Notes under the pieces: generated by a model
The model's input: only the letters and a program-made list of their open reading frames with translations
Database searches by the model: none
Told to the model about the DNA's origin: nothing
Assembly (NCBI GenBank): GCA_029203105.1
Contig: CP119318.1
Coordinates: 1,006,501-1,070,500 of the forward strand
DNA from: Candidatus Kaistia colombiensis
GTDB lineage: Bacteria; Pseudomonadota; Alphaproteobacteria; Rhizobiales; Kaistiaceae
Direction: 5' to 3'
DNA length: 64,000 nt
Position numbers and translations under genes: made by a program
Shown here: piece by piece, positions 38,001 through 47,255 of the stretch
How positions within the stretch are numbered: the stretch's first letter is position 1
Layout: every line of letters begins with the position of its first letter

Positions 38001-39155
38001 TCAGGCAAAATACTGGTCGAGGAAGCCGCGATAGATTGCCGTGAGCGTCACGAGATCGGCGACGGCGACCCGTTCATCGATCTGGTGCATGGTCTGGCCG
38101 ACGAGACCAAACTCCACCACCGGGCAATAGTCCTTGATGAAGCGGGCATCCGACGTGCCGCCGCTGGTCGAAAGCTCGGGGCGACGGCCGGTCGATTTTT
38201 CCACCGCGTCCGACAGCGTGCCGATCAGCTTCTCTGAATGGGTCAGGAACGACGCGCTCCAGCTCTGTTCCAGATCGAGCTCGAATTGGATCTCGTTGCC
38301 GGCCGCTTCCTCCATCCGGCTCAACAGCCAGGCTTCCAGCGTGTCGCGGCTCCACTGATCGTTGAAGCGGATGTTGAAGCGGGCGCTGGCTTCCGCCGGG
38401 ATGACGTTCCAGGCCTTGTTGTCGACGTTGAGCCCGACGAATTCGAGGTTCGAGGCGTCGAAGCGCTCGCTGCCGGTATCGAGCGCTTCCGCCGTCAGCC
38501 GGCGGACCAGTTTCATCAGCTGCGGGATCGGGTTGACCGCCAGATGCGGATAGGCGACGTGGCCCTGTCGGCCCTCCACAGTGATCGTGCCGGAAAGGCT
38601 GCCGCGCCGGCCGACCTTGATCGCGTCGCCGAGCGCCTGCGGGTTGGTCGGCTCGCCGACGATCGCCGCATCGAAGCGGTGGCCGCGCTGGGTTGCCCAG
38701 TCGAGCAGCTTGACCGTGCCGTTGATCGACGGGCCTTCCTCGTCGCCGGTGATCAGCAGCGAGATTGTGCCCTGTTTCGGTCCGCCTTCCGAGAGGAAGT
38801 CGAGCGCCGCCGCCGCGAAGGCGGCGATGCCGCCCTTCATGTCGACGGCGCCACGACCATAGAGCATGCCGTCCGCGATCTCGCCGGAGAAGGGGCCGTG
38901 CCGCCAGTGCGCCTCGTCGCCCGGCGGCACCACGTCGGTGTGGCCCGCAAAGACGAAATGTGGCGCGCCGGAGCCGATGGTGGAGAACAGGTTCTCCACG
39001 TCCGGCGTGCCGGCTTCGGAAAAGACGGGCCGCTCGACGGTGAAGCCCGCCTCGGCCAAGACGCCCTCCAAATAGGAAAGCGCCCCGCCTTCGGCCGGGG
39101 TCACCGACGGGCAGCGGATGAGGTCTTGCAGCAGGCGAACCGGATCGCGGGCCAT
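38001..39155 (-). CDS. dapE: Succinyl-diaminopimelate desuccinylase
   Basis: Product of 384 residues, an M20 zinc enzyme of the lysine and diaminopimelate pathway. Metal-site motifs: FAGHTDVVPPGDEAHW (His), DMKGGIAAF (bridging Asp), ITGDEEGPSING (catalytic and ligand Glu), STSGGTSDARFI. It lies 13 bases downstream of dapD, so two consecutive pathway steps are made together. Confidence 0.94.
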   Translation of the reverse strand: MARDPVRLLQDLIRCPSVTPAEGGALSYLEGVLAEAGFTVERPVFSEAGTPDVENLFSTIGSGAPHFVFAGHTDVVPPGDEAHWRHGPFSGEIADGMLYGRGAVDMKGGIAAFAAAALDFLSEGGPKQGTISLLITGDEEGPSINGTVKLLDWATQRGHRFDAAIVGEPTNPQALGDAIKVGRRGSLSGTITVEGRQGHVAYPHLAVNPIPQLMKLVRRLTAEALDTGSERFDASNLEFVGLNVDNKAWNVIPAEASARFNIRFNDQWSRDTLEAWLLSRMEEAAGNEIQFELDLEQSWSASFLTHSEKLIGTLSDAVEKSTGRRPELSTSGGTSDARFIKDYCPVVEFGLVGQTMHQIDERVAVADLVTLTAIYRGFLDQYFA

Positions 39156-39168
39156 GGCGTGGATCCTG

Positions 39169-40020
39169 TTAGTCGCGAAGCAGCTCGTTGACGCTGGTCT
39201 TCGAGCGGGTCTTGGCGTCGACCTTCTTGACGATTACGGCGCAATAGAGTGACGGGCCGGGCTGGCCGTTCGGCAGGTTCTTGCCGGGCAGCGAGCCGGA
39301 GACGACGACGGAATAGGGCGGCACGCGGCCGATATGGATCTCGCCCGTTTCGCGATCGACGATCTTGGTCGAGGCGCTGATGAATACGCCCATCGAGATG
39401 ACGGAGCCCTCGCCGACGATGACGCCCTCGACGACCTCGGAACGGGCGCCGATGAAGCAATTGTCCTCGATGATGGTCGGGCTGGCCTGAAGCGGCTCGA
39501 GCACGCCGCCAATGCCGACGCCGCCGGAGAGGTGGACGTTCTTGCCGATCTGCGCGCAGGAGCCGACCGTCGCCCAGGTATCAACCATGGTGCCGGTGTC
39601 GACATAGGCGCCGAGATTGACGAAGGACGGCATCAGCACGACGCTCGGCGCGATGAAGGCGGAGCGGCGCACGACGGCGCCCGGCACGGCGCGAAAACCG
39701 GCCTTGGTGAATTCGTCGGCGCCCCAGCCCTCGAACTTGGTCGGCACCTTGTCCCACCAGGTCGAGCCGTTCGGCGCGCCGGGGATCGGGGCCATGTCGT
39801 TCAGGCGGAAGGAGAGCAGCACCGCCTTCTTCAGCCAGTCATTGACGACCCATTCGCCGTCGATCTTCTCGGCGACGCGGGCTTCGCCGCGGTCGAGCAG
39901 GCCGAGCGTGGTCTCGACCGTCGAGCGGATCGCGCCCTGCGTCGAGGGGCTGACATTCGCACGATCCTCGAAGGCGGCTTCGACGGTGGACTTCAGGGCG
40001 GCGAGGTCGTGCGTGGTCAT
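39169..40020 (-). CDS. dapD: Tetrahydrodipicolinate N-succinyltransferase
   Basis: Product of 283 residues. It succinylates tetrahydrodipicolinate in lysine/DAP synthesis. The left-handed beta-helix hexapeptide repeats run from about residue 110 to 240 (VDTGTMVDTWATVGSCAQIG; NVHLSGGVGIGGVLEPL; FIGARSEVVEGVIVGEG). A helical N-terminal domain precedes them. First gene of the dapD-dapE-membrane protein unit. Confidence 0.95.
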   Translation of the reverse strand: MTTHDLAALKSTVEAAFEDRANVSPSTQGAIRSTVETTLGLLDRGEARVAEKIDGEWVVNDWLKKAVLLSFRLNDMAPIPGAPNGSTWWDKVPTKFEGWGADEFTKAGFRAVPGAVVRRSAFIAPSVVLMPSFVNLGAYVDTGTMVDTWATVGSCAQIGKNVHLSGGVGIGGVLEPLQASPTIIEDNCFIGARSEVVEGVIVGEGSVISMGVFISASTKIVDRETGEIHIGRVPPYSVVVSGSLPGKNLPNGQPGPSLYCAVIVKKVDAKTRSKTSVNELLRD

Positions 40021-40193
40021 CGTTCATCCTTGGCAACGAGCATCCTCCGGCGCCAGCGCGCCGGAGCGGTTCGGGCCGGACGATATCGGGCAATCGGGGG
40101 AAGTCAACGCGCAAGGCGCGGTTGGAGCGTTTCCGACCGCCGGAGACGTGGCAGAGGCGGTTGATGCTGCCGCCGTGTGCACGTCGCAAGCCG

Positions 40194-40910
40194 TCAGTGT
40201 TGGGGAAGGATTCGCGTCAGGAAGGCGCCGAGGTCATCCGTCAGATGATCGATATGCGCGGCGTTGGCGCTCGTCTCCCAGGCCTCCAGGGGGACGGCGT
40301 CGGTGCCGCGCGGGATCACCAGGACCGTCGCCATGCCCAGGGATTTCGGCACTTCGAGATTGCGCGGCAAGTCTTCGAACATCACCGCCGTGGCGGGATC
40401 GATGCCGTTCTGGCCGAGGAAGCGGGCATAGGTGTCGGGATGCGGCTTCGGCAGGAAGTCGGCCCGGATGATGTCGAAGATGTCGTCGAACGACTGGTCG
40501 AAGCCGATCCGCGCCATGATCCGTTCGGCATGGCGGCGCGAACCGTTGGTGAGGATGAAGCGCCGGCCGGGCAGGCGCTCGACCGCCGCGACGAGCGCGG
40601 GATCGGGCTCGAGCGGCGAGTGGTCGATATCGTGCACGAAATCCAGGAAGGCGTCAGGCGCGATACCGTGCTCGACGATCAGCCCGCGCAGGGTGGTGCC
40701 GTGGCGGCGATAGTAGTCGCGCCGGACCATGACCGCCTCTTCCGGCGTGATCGACAGGAATTGCTGCAGATAAAGCTGGATGCGGTCGCCGACCTGTCGG
40801 AACAGGCCCGTATGACTCGAATAGAGTGTGTCGTCGAGGTCGAAGACCCAGGCGCGGATGTCGGCGAACCGGGCAAGCGCCGGGTCCGTCGACAGCGGGT
40901 TCTCAGGCAT
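40194..40910 (-). CDS. HAD hydrolase, pyrimidine 5'-nucleotidase type
   Basis: Product of 238 residues. HAD motifs: DLDDTLYSS (nucleophile Asp), LTNGSRRHAERI, KPHPDTY (Lys) and VMFEDLPRNL (metal Asp). The arrangement matches SDT1/Phm8-like pyrimidine nucleotidases. Encoded right after argB on the same strand (8 bases apart), as in many rhizobia. Confidence 0.87.
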   Translation of the reverse strand: MPENPLSTDPALARFADIRAWVFDLDDTLYSSHTGLFRQVGDRIQLYLQQFLSITPEEAVMVRRDYYRRHGTTLRGLIVEHGIAPDAFLDFVHDIDHSPLEPDPALVAAVERLPGRRFILTNGSRRHAERIMARIGFDQSFDDIFDIIRADFLPKPHPDTYARFLGQNGIDPATAVMFEDLPRNLEVPKSLGMATVLVIPRGTDAVPLEAWETSANAAHIDHLTDDLGAFLTRILPQH

Positions 40911-40918
40911 CCGCCAGC

Positions 40919-41815
40919 TCAGCGCTTGATCAGCGTGCCGGCGCCGCGCTCGGTGAAGAGCTCGAGCAGCACGGCATGCGGGGTCTTGCCGTCGAGAATG
41001 ACGACGCCCTCGACGCCGCGGTCGAGCGCCTCGATGCAGGTCTCGACCTTGGGGATCATGCCGCCGGAGATGGTGCCGTCCGCGATCATGGCGCGCGCCT
41101 CGGCGACGGTCAGCTCCTTGATCAGCTGCTTGTCACGATCGAGGACGCCCGGAACGTCGGTGAGGAACAGCAGGCGGCTGGCGTCGAGCGCGCCGGCAAT
41201 GGCCCCGGCGAAGGTATCGGCGTTGACGTTGTAGGTCTCGCCATCCTCGCCCGCGCAGACCGGCGCCAGCACGGGGATGATCTCCGACTTGGCCAGCACT
41301 TCCAGCACTTCGGTGCGCACCCGCGTCGGCTCGCCGACAAAGCCGAGGTCGACGACCTTCTCGATGTTGGAATCCGGGTCGACGATTTTGCGCGTCAGGC
41401 GCTTCACCGTCACCATGTTGCCGTCCTTGCCGGTGAGGCCGATGGCGCGGCCGCCCGCCTCGGTGATCGTCTGCACGATCTCCTTGTTGATCGAACCGGC
41501 GAGCACCATCTCGACGACCTCGACGGTCGGCTTGTCGGTGATGCGCATGCCGGCCGCCCATTCGGACTTGATGCCGAGGCGGTTCAACATGGCGTTGATC
41601 TGCGGACCGCCGCCGTGGACGACGACGGGATTGATGCCGGCGAGCTTCAGAAGCGTGATGTCTTCGGCGAAAGCCTTGCCGAGCTCTTCCGAGCCCATCG
41701 CGTTGCCGCCGAACTTGACCACCACGGTCTTCTCGTCATAGCGCAGCATGTAGGGAAGCGCGGTGGCGATCAGTCGTGCGGTCAAGACCGGATCCGTGCT
41801 GTCCTCTACCCGCAT
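40919..41815 (-). CDS. argB: Acetylglutamate kinase
   Basis: Product of 298 residues. It phosphorylates N-acetylglutamate in arginine synthesis. Motifs: VVVKFGGNAMG, VVVHGGGPQINAML, NVNADTFAGAIAGAL and GGMIPKVETCIEAL. ATG 41815 is chosen since GAGG stands six bases upstream; ATG 41821 would hide that site. The longer open frame to 41881 lacks homology. Confidence 0.94.
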   Translation of the reverse strand: MRVEDSTDPVLTARLIATALPYMLRYDEKTVVVKFGGNAMGSEELGKAFAEDITLLKLAGINPVVVHGGGPQINAMLNRLGIKSEWAAGMRITDKPTVEVVEMVLAGSINKEIVQTITEAGGRAIGLTGKDGNMVTVKRLTRKIVDPDSNIEKVVDLGFVGEPTRVRTEVLEVLAKSEIIPVLAPVCAGEDGETYNVNADTFAGAIAGALDASRLLFLTDVPGVLDRDKQLIKELTVAEARAMIADGTISGGMIPKVETCIEALDRGVEGVVILDGKTPHAVLLELFTERGAGTLIKR

Positions 41816-41912
41816 ATCCATCCTCAAATCTCCGCTCCGCCAAACGCAGCGCTCTATAGCGATTCTGAGATGGCGGAACAATGACGCAGATGCGTCTGTC
41901 GTCCTTGTTCCG

Positions 41913-42554
41913 TCAGCTTGCCAGCTGGGCGATCTCGGCGCGCAGCAGATCCATGCCCTCGCCGGTCTCCGAAGAGGTGGCGATCACTGTCGGATAGGCG
42001 GCCGGGCGCTTGGCGATCGCCGCTTCCGTCGCGGCCTTGACCCGCGCCAGCTCGCCCGTTTTCAGCTTGTCCACCTTGGTCAGGACGATCTGGTAGGAGA
42101 CTGCGGTTTCGTCGAGCAGGTCGAGCGTCAGCTTGTCGTTCGCCTTCAGCCCGTGGCGCGAATCGATCAGCACATAGACGCGGCGCAGGCTGACGCGGCC
42201 GCGCAGATAGTCGCGGATCATCCGGTTCCAGGCATCGACGAGCTTCTTCGGTGCCTCGGCATAGCCATAGCCGGGCATGTCGACGATCGACAGGCCGCTG
42301 CCGGAGGTGAAGAAGTTCAGCTCCTGGGTGCGGCCCGGCGTGTTCGACGTCCGGGCGAGGCCGATGCGGTTGGTCAGCGCGTTGATCAGCGACGACTTGC
42401 CGACGTTGGAGCGGCCCGAAAAGGCGATCTCGGCCACGTCGATCGGCGGCAGATGCCCGATCGTGGGCACGCTCATCACGAATTCCCAGGCCTTGGCGAA
42501 GAAGAGACGGCCCACTTCGAGGCGGTCGATCTCTTCCTGATCGATCTCCGGCAT
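41913..42554 (-). CDS. engB: Ribosome biogenesis GTP-binding protein EngB/YsxC/YihA
   Basis: Product of 213 residues. G motifs: G1 GRSNVGKSS, G2 region TSNTPGRTQ, G3 DMPGYGYAEAP, G4 TKVDK, G5 TSSETGEG. It aids 50S subunit assembly. Its ATG shares the A of the yidC stop (TGATG), so the two are coupled. Confidence 0.95.
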   Translation of the reverse strand: MPEIDQEEIDRLEVGRLFFAKAWEFVMSVPTIGHLPPIDVAEIAFSGRSNVGKSSLINALTNRIGLARTSNTPGRTQELNFFTSGSGLSIVDMPGYGYAEAPKKLVDAWNRMIRDYLRGRVSLRRVYVLIDSRHGLKANDKLTLDLLDETAVSYQIVLTKVDKLKTGELARVKAATEAAIAKRPAAYPTVIATSSETGEGMDLLRAEIAQLAS

Positions 42555-44380
42555 CAGCTCTTGGCCTTGGTTGGCACGGAGGTCTTGTCGCCGCCGTCCT
42601 TGGGCTTCTTCTTGAAGGTCGACATGATGTTGCCGAGCAGATTCACGTCGACACCCTGGCGCCGCATGATGACCCACTGCTGGGCGATCGACAGCGTGTT
42701 GTTCCACGCCCAGTAGATCACCAGGCCGGCCGGGAAGGTGCCGAGCATGAAGGTGAAGATCACTGGCATCCAGTTGAAGATCACTTGCTGCGCCGGGTCG
42801 GCCGGAGCCGGATTGAGGCGCATCTGGACCCACATGGTCAGACCCATGATCAGCGGCCAGATGCCGATCATCAGCATGTGCGGCGGCGTCCAGGGGATCA
42901 GGCCGAACAGGTTGAACAGCGTCGTCGGATCGGGCGCGGACAGATCGCGAATCCAGCCGAAGAACGGCGCATGGCGCATTTCGATGGTGACGAAGATCAC
43001 CTTGTAGAGCGAGAAGAAGACCGGGATCTGGATCAGCACCGGCCAGCAGCCGGCGAGCGGATTGATCTTTTCCTTCTTGTAGAGCGCCATCAGCTCCTGC
43101 TGCTGCTTCACCTTGTCGTCAGCATAGCGCTCGCGCAGCGCGGCCATTTCCGGCTGCACCTTCTTCATCGCGCTCATCGACTTGTACGACTTGTTGGCGA
43201 GCGGGAAGAACACGGCCTTGACGATGACGGTGACGAGCAGGATCGCCACGCCGAAATTGCCGAACAGCCTGAAGAAATAATCCATCAGGAAGAATAGCGG
43301 CTTGGTGAAGAAATAGAACATGCCCCAGTCGATCAGCAGGTCGAACCGGTCGATGTTGAGGTTGGTCTGGTAGTCCTGGAGGACCGACACCTGCTTGGCG
43401 CCGGCGAACAGCAGGCCCTCGGCAGAGGCGGTTCCGCCGGCAGGGACGGTGACGGTCGCGCTCTTGAAATCGGTCTGGTAGAGCGGCGTGTCGCCATCGA
43501 CGAAGCTGAACGAGGCGTCAAAGGTCTTGCCGGTACGCGGCACGACGGTGGCGGCCCAATACTTGTCGGTGATGCCGAGCCAGCCGGTAGCGACGTTCTC
43601 GAACTTTTCGGTGCCGGCCTTGCGCAGGTTCTTGTAGGTGACTTCCTGCAAGCCCTTCTCGCCGAGGACGCCGATCGGGCCTTCATGCAGGATGTAATAG
43701 CCGGCGACGACTGGCTCGCCCAGGCGCACGACGCGGCCATAGGGTGACAGGATCACAGGTTCGCCGGTCGCGTTGGCGACCTCGTCCTTGACCGTGAACA
43801 TGAAGCGCGGATCGAGGGAGATCGTGCGCTTGAAGGTCAGGCCGGCGCCATTGTCCCAGCTCAGCGTGACGGGGGTGGTGTCGGTCAGCTTGGCGCCCGC
43901 GGGTGCGGTCCAGAGCGTGTCCGGACCGGGTGCTGCGACGCCGGCCGGCGCGACCCAGCCGAATTCCGCGAAATAGCCATTCGGCGCGCCCGAGGGGGAC
44001 AGCAGCACGATGGTCGGGCTTTTCGGGTCTACCGTCTCGCGAAAGCCGTCGAGATGAAGATCGTCGAAACGAGCGCCCTTGAGGTTGATCGAGCCAGTGA
44101 CGGAGGCGGTGTTGATCTCAACGCGCGGGTTGGCGGCGAGCGCCTGGTCGCGGGTCATCACGGTCGCCTGGCCCGGGGTGTTCGGGGCACCGGGCGTTGC
44201 CGTCGCGCCTGCCGTGCCGGTCGTCGCGGTCGGGCTGCCCGACGTCTGCGTGGCCGTGCTCGTCTGTGCCGCGTGCTGGCGCGCCTGATCGATCTTGGGC
44301 GTCGCGACAAAATACTGCCATCCGAAGACGACCGCCACCGACAGGACGACGGCTAGGATCAGATTGCGGTTATCGGTCAT
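42554..44380 (-). CDS. yidC: Membrane protein insertase
   Basis: Product of 608 residues. An N-terminal helix (LILAVVLSVAVVFGWQYFV), then a Thr/Ala/Pro-rich linker, a periplasmic beta domain (about 90-360) and the conserved five-helix insertase core (FGVAILLVTVIVKAVFFPLANKSYKSM; GCWPVLIQIPVFFSLYKVI). The positively charged cytoplasmic end helps ribosome contact. It overlaps rnpA by 11 bases. Confidence 0.95.
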   Translation of the reverse strand: MTDNRNLILAVVLSVAVVFGWQYFVATPKIDQARQHAAQTSTATQTSGSPTATTGTAGATATPGAPNTPGQATVMTRDQALAANPRVEINTASVTGSINLKGARFDDLHLDGFRETVDPKSPTIVLLSPSGAPNGYFAEFGWVAPAGVAAPGPDTLWTAPAGAKLTDTTPVTLSWDNGAGLTFKRTISLDPRFMFTVKDEVANATGEPVILSPYGRVVRLGEPVVAGYYILHEGPIGVLGEKGLQEVTYKNLRKAGTEKFENVATGWLGITDKYWAATVVPRTGKTFDASFSFVDGDTPLYQTDFKSATVTVPAGGTASAEGLLFAGAKQVSVLQDYQTNLNIDRFDLLIDWGMFYFFTKPLFFLMDYFFRLFGNFGVAILLVTVIVKAVFFPLANKSYKSMSAMKKVQPEMAALRERYADDKVKQQQELMALYKKEKINPLAGCWPVLIQIPVFFSLYKVIFVTIEMRHAPFFGWIRDLSAPDPTTLFNLFGLIPWTPPHMLMIGIWPLIMGLTMWVQMRLNPAPADPAQQVIFNWMPVIFTFMLGTFPAGLVIYWAWNNTLSIAQQWVIMRRQGVDVNLLGNIMSTFKKKPKDGGDKTSVPTKAKS

Positions 44381-44813
44381 CGTTCACGTCTTTCGGGTGA
44401 GTCGCTTGGCCCGGCTGCCGGGCTGTTTCCTTGCCGCGCTCTTTTGGACGCGGAGCCGACATCGGACGCTTCAGCGCGTCGAAGCCGGAGATAAGGTCGG
44501 CAACGAGAAGTTCGAAGGGCTGCGACAGTGCGGCGCGGCGACCGACCAGAACATAGTCGGTGCCGGCAATGGCGTGCTCGCCGCCCGCGATGCGGATCGC
44601 CTCGCGCAGGCGCCGCCGGATGCGGTTGCGCTCGGGCGAATTGCCCATCTTCTTCGTGACCGTGTAGCCGATGCGCGCCGGTCGATCGGAATCTTCGGCG
44701 CGCGGGTTGCGTTTTTGCAACACAAAACCGCGCCGGGAGGCGCGGGGCCCTCCGGCGACGGCGAGAAATTCGGCGCGTTTCTTGAGACGATCCATGGTCT
44801 TCATGTGATCCAT
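44370..44813 (-). CDS. rnpA: Ribonuclease P protein component
   Basis: Product of 147 residues. The basic core GYTVTKKMGNSPERNRIRRRLREA is the family signature that contacts the RNA subunit. A C-terminal extension of about 30 residues, rich in Pro, Arg and Lys, goes beyond the usual 110-120. The ATG at 44813 has AAAGG six bases upstream; internal ATGs at 44804 and 44795 are also possible. Confidence 0.93.
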   Translation of the reverse strand: MDHMKTMDRLKKRAEFLAVAGGPRASRRGFVLQKRNPRAEDSDRPARIGYTVTKKMGNSPERNRIRRRLREAIRIAGGEHAIAGTDYVLVGRRAALSQPFELLVADLISGFDALKRPMSAPRPKERGKETARQPGQATHPKDVNDDR

Positions 44814-44855
44814 GGGAGGCCTTTCCGGGCGCCGGCCGGCTGTCGGTCCGCCGGA

Positions 44856-44990
44856 TTAGGCAGTGAGCTTCTTGCGGCCCTGCGCGCGGCGGGCCGCGAT
44901 GACCTTGCGGCCGCCAACGGTGGCCATACGGGAACGGAAGCCGTGGCGGCGGGCGCGAACGAGCTTGCTAGGTTGATACGTGCGCTTCAT
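44856..44990 (-). CDS. rpmH: 50S ribosomal protein L34
   Basis: Product of 44 residues: MKRTYQPSKLVRARRHGF begins the universal L34 sequence and it ends GRKKLTA. It is too short for standard ORF calling. It heads the rpmH-rnpA-yidC-engB-argB string and has a consensus-like promoter upstream at 45125-45153. Confidence 0.97.
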   Translation of the reverse strand: MKRTYQPSKLVRARRHGFRSRMATVGGRKVIAARRAQGRKKLTA

Positions 44991-45310
44991 GCGTCGTCAC
45001 CGCTTGGGGCGGCCCCTCGAATTCAATGTTTATCATCGGATGAGCGAGCCGACCCGGCGGTTTGAAACCGCATGCCACGACCAAAAGCCATGGCACGACG
45101 GGAAGCGTGCTCTCGTGAGCCCGGCTTATACGGACTAGGTCCAGCCAAGTCAACGCGAGTCCGGCATCGCGCGCCTAGATCGGGATCGCGCCGGAAGATC
45201 TCGCGAAGAATGCCGAAATCGGCGGGGCGCCGCGAATCCAGCCGGAGTTTGACGCGGCGCACTCAGCCGAGTCATCATAGCGGGGTCATCGGCCGAGATG
45301 GGAGTGCCGA
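44991..45310. other. Divergent regulatory region between rpmH and the histidine kinase
   Basis: No gene is supported in these 320 bases. They hold the rpmH promoter (45125-45153) and a leader of about 125 bases before rpmH. The part next to the kinase shows only the ribosome site GGGAG before its TTG start. I found no cluster of DnaA boxes that would suggest an origin. Confidence 0.6.
45125..45153 (-). promoter_or_regulatory. Promoter of the rpmH operon
   Basis: On the minus strand TTGACT and TATAAG are separated by exactly 17 bases, close to the housekeeping sigma consensus. Transcription would begin near 45117 and give a leader of about 125 bases before the rpmH start codon. Confidence 0.75.
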
Positions 45311-46831
45311 TTGAATGACGCCAAAGTGACGGATCTCAACGCAGGCCCCTTGCAGTCCGGTATTGTCGCGCAGGCCCCCTTGCCGGATGTCGCACCCGCA
45401 CGGCCTCGGCGACATGCCTTTGGTCTGTCGATCAAGCTGATCCTGCTGACGATCGTGTTTGTCATGGTCAGCGAAGTGGCGGCCTTCGTGCCCTCCGTGT
45501 CGAGCTATCGCGTCCGTTACCTCGAGGAGAAGCTGGCGACGGCGCAGGCCGCCGCCGTGCTGCTTGGATCGGCCGCCTGGGAGGATGTGCCGCGCACCGT
45601 CCAGGATGAACTGCTGGCGTCGGTGGGGGCCACCGCGATTGTGCTGCGCACCGGCAAGGCCAGCCGCCTTCTCGCCGCCGTCGAGATGCCGCCGACCGTC
45701 GACGAGGTGGCGGATTTGCGCGATCCCACGATGTGGCGCTCGGCCGAGGCCGCCTTCTCGACCCTGATCGCATGGACGCCGCGCACGCTGCGCGTCATCG
45801 GGCCGGATCGCGACGGCAAGAGCCTCGAGCTGGTGATCAGCGATCGGCCGCTGCGGGCGGCGATGATCCGTTTCGCCGGCAATATCCTGTTGCTGTCGGC
45901 GGTGATCTCGATCCTGACGGCGATCCTGATCTATATCAGCCTGCAGAGGCTGCTGATCCGGCCGATGCGGCGGCTGGCGCAGGCCATGGTGCGCTATTCG
46001 GAGGATCCGGAAGACAAGTCGCGCATCATCGAGCCGAGCGGCCGCTCGGATGAGATCGGCATCGCCGAGGACAAGCTCGCCGCGATGCAGAGCCATCTGA
46101 CGGAGTCGCTGGCGCAAAAGCGCCATCTCGCCGATCTCGGCCTGGCCGTCTCGAAGGTCAATCACGACCTGCGCAATCTCCTGGCCTCGGCGCAGCTGTT
46201 CTCCGACCGCATCGCGGCCCTGCCGGACCCGGCCGTGCAGCGCTTCGCGCCCAAGCTGATCGCTACGCTCGGCCGCGCCATCGAATATTGCCAGACGACG
46301 CTCGCCTATGGCCGGGCGCGCGAGCGCGAGCCGCAGCGTCGCCTCGTCGATCTGGCGCGGATCTGCCACGAGGTCGCCGACGTGCTCGGGCTCGACCAGC
46401 AGGCGACCATCGTCTTCGACAGCCGGATCGAGCCGAGTTTCGAAGTCGACGCGGATCCCGATCAGCTGTTCCGCGTCCTGCTCAATCTTTGCCGCAACGC
46501 CGTGCAGGCGATGGATGGCGAGGTCGACCCGGCCATCGTGCGCCGTCTTTTCATCGAGGCGCGGCGCGAGGGGGGCGTCGTCATCATCCGGATCAGCGAC
46601 ACCGGTCCCGGCGTGTCGGCCAAGGCACGGCAGCACCTGTTCCAGGCGTTCCAGGGTGGCGTGCGACCGGGTGGCGCAGGCCTCGGCCTGGCGATCGCGG
46701 CCGAGATCGTGCGCGCGCATGGCGGCACCATCGTATTGGTGGATCAGAGCGTGCCGGGCGCCGCGTTCGAAATCACCTTGCCGGACCGGCCGATCGCCTT
46801 CGATCTGGCCGCCCGCGCTCGGGTCGGTTAG
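45311..46831 (+). CDS. Sensor histidine kinase (orphan)
   Basis: Product of 506 residues. Two membrane helices (IKLILLTIVFVMVSEVAAFV, and FAGNILLLSAVISILTAILI near 190) bracket a periplasmic sensor domain; a HAMP-like region (LLIRPMRRLAQAM) follows. The H-box reads VSKVNHDLRNLLASAQ, the N-box LLNLCRNAVQAM, G1 SDTGPGVS and G2 GGAGLGLAIA. No response regulator lies next to it. The TTG start has GGGAG seven bases upstream; the ATG inside it is out of frame. Confidence 0.88.
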   Translation: MNDAKVTDLNAGPLQSGIVAQAPLPDVAPARPRRHAFGLSIKLILLTIVFVMVSEVAAFVPSVSSYRVRYLEEKLATAQAAAVLLGSAAWEDVPRTVQDELLASVGATAIVLRTGKASRLLAAVEMPPTVDEVADLRDPTMWRSAEAAFSTLIAWTPRTLRVIGPDRDGKSLELVISDRPLRAAMIRFAGNILLLSAVISILTAILIYISLQRLLIRPMRRLAQAMVRYSEDPEDKSRIIEPSGRSDEIGIAEDKLAAMQSHLTESLAQKRHLADLGLAVSKVNHDLRNLLASAQLFSDRIAALPDPAVQRFAPKLIATLGRAIEYCQTTLAYGRAREREPQRRLVDLARICHEVADVLGLDQQATIVFDSRIEPSFEVDADPDQLFRVLLNLCRNAVQAMDGEVDPAIVRRLFIEARREGGVVIIRISDTGPGVSAKARQHLFQAFQGGVRPGGAGLGLAIAAEIVRAHGGTIVLVDQSVPGAAFEITLPDRPIAFDLAARARVG

Positions 46832-46971
46832 GCCGGCAGACGGTTTCTCCACAGCCTCGTCCAACTCGGCGCTTGCAATCGCGGGAATGAGGCTGTAGCA
46901 ATCCCCTCGTCGACGGCCTGAGGGTCGGCGCGGCGCCCCGGAGGTTTTGTTCAGGGCGGTGCAAGCGACAG

Positions 46972-47048
46972 GCGCCCGTAGCTCAGCTGGATAGAGCACC
47001 AGACTACGAATCTGGGGGTCAGGAGTTCGAATCTCTTCGGGCGCGCCA
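46972..47048 (+). tRNA. tRNA-Arg (anticodon ACG)
   Basis: A 77-nt cloverleaf: acceptor GCGCCCG pairs with CGGGCGC, D arm AGCTCAGCTGGATAGAGC, anticodon stem CCAGA/TCTGG with loop CTACGAA (anticodon ACG), T arm with GTTCGAATC, and an encoded CCA end. ACG is deaminated to ICG to read CGU, CGC and CGA. Confidence 0.96.
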
Positions 47049-47077
47049 TTTTCTTCAAAAAATTCAGGTACATGCCG

Positions 47078-47101
47078 AAGCGCCCTGCCCGGGCGCTTTT
47101 T
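47078..47101 (+). terminator. Terminator after tRNA-Arg
   Basis: AAGCGCCC and GGGCGCTT form an eight-pair stem over a short loop followed by a run of T. It lies 30 bases after the tRNA. Confidence 0.85.
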
Positions 47102-47255
47102 GCATTTCGGCTCCGGGGCAATTGGATCGCCCGTAGGGCGCTACCGCAGGCGGCAGCCTGGGCGGGCTGTGAAGGCATGAAATGCCGTGCGGCGAGTCTC
47201 CCCCTTTTCTGGCGGCTCCCGATCCGCTACGTCAGTTTGGAACGTGGGGGAAAAC

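Noticed and set aside
44991..45310. Replication origin near rpmH
   Set aside because: dnaA and dnaN are absent and no cluster of DnaA boxes is seen.
47125..47140. CGCCCGTA after tRNA-Arg as a possible attachment-site remnant
   Set aside because: Only eight bases match the tRNA 5' end, with no integrase nearby.
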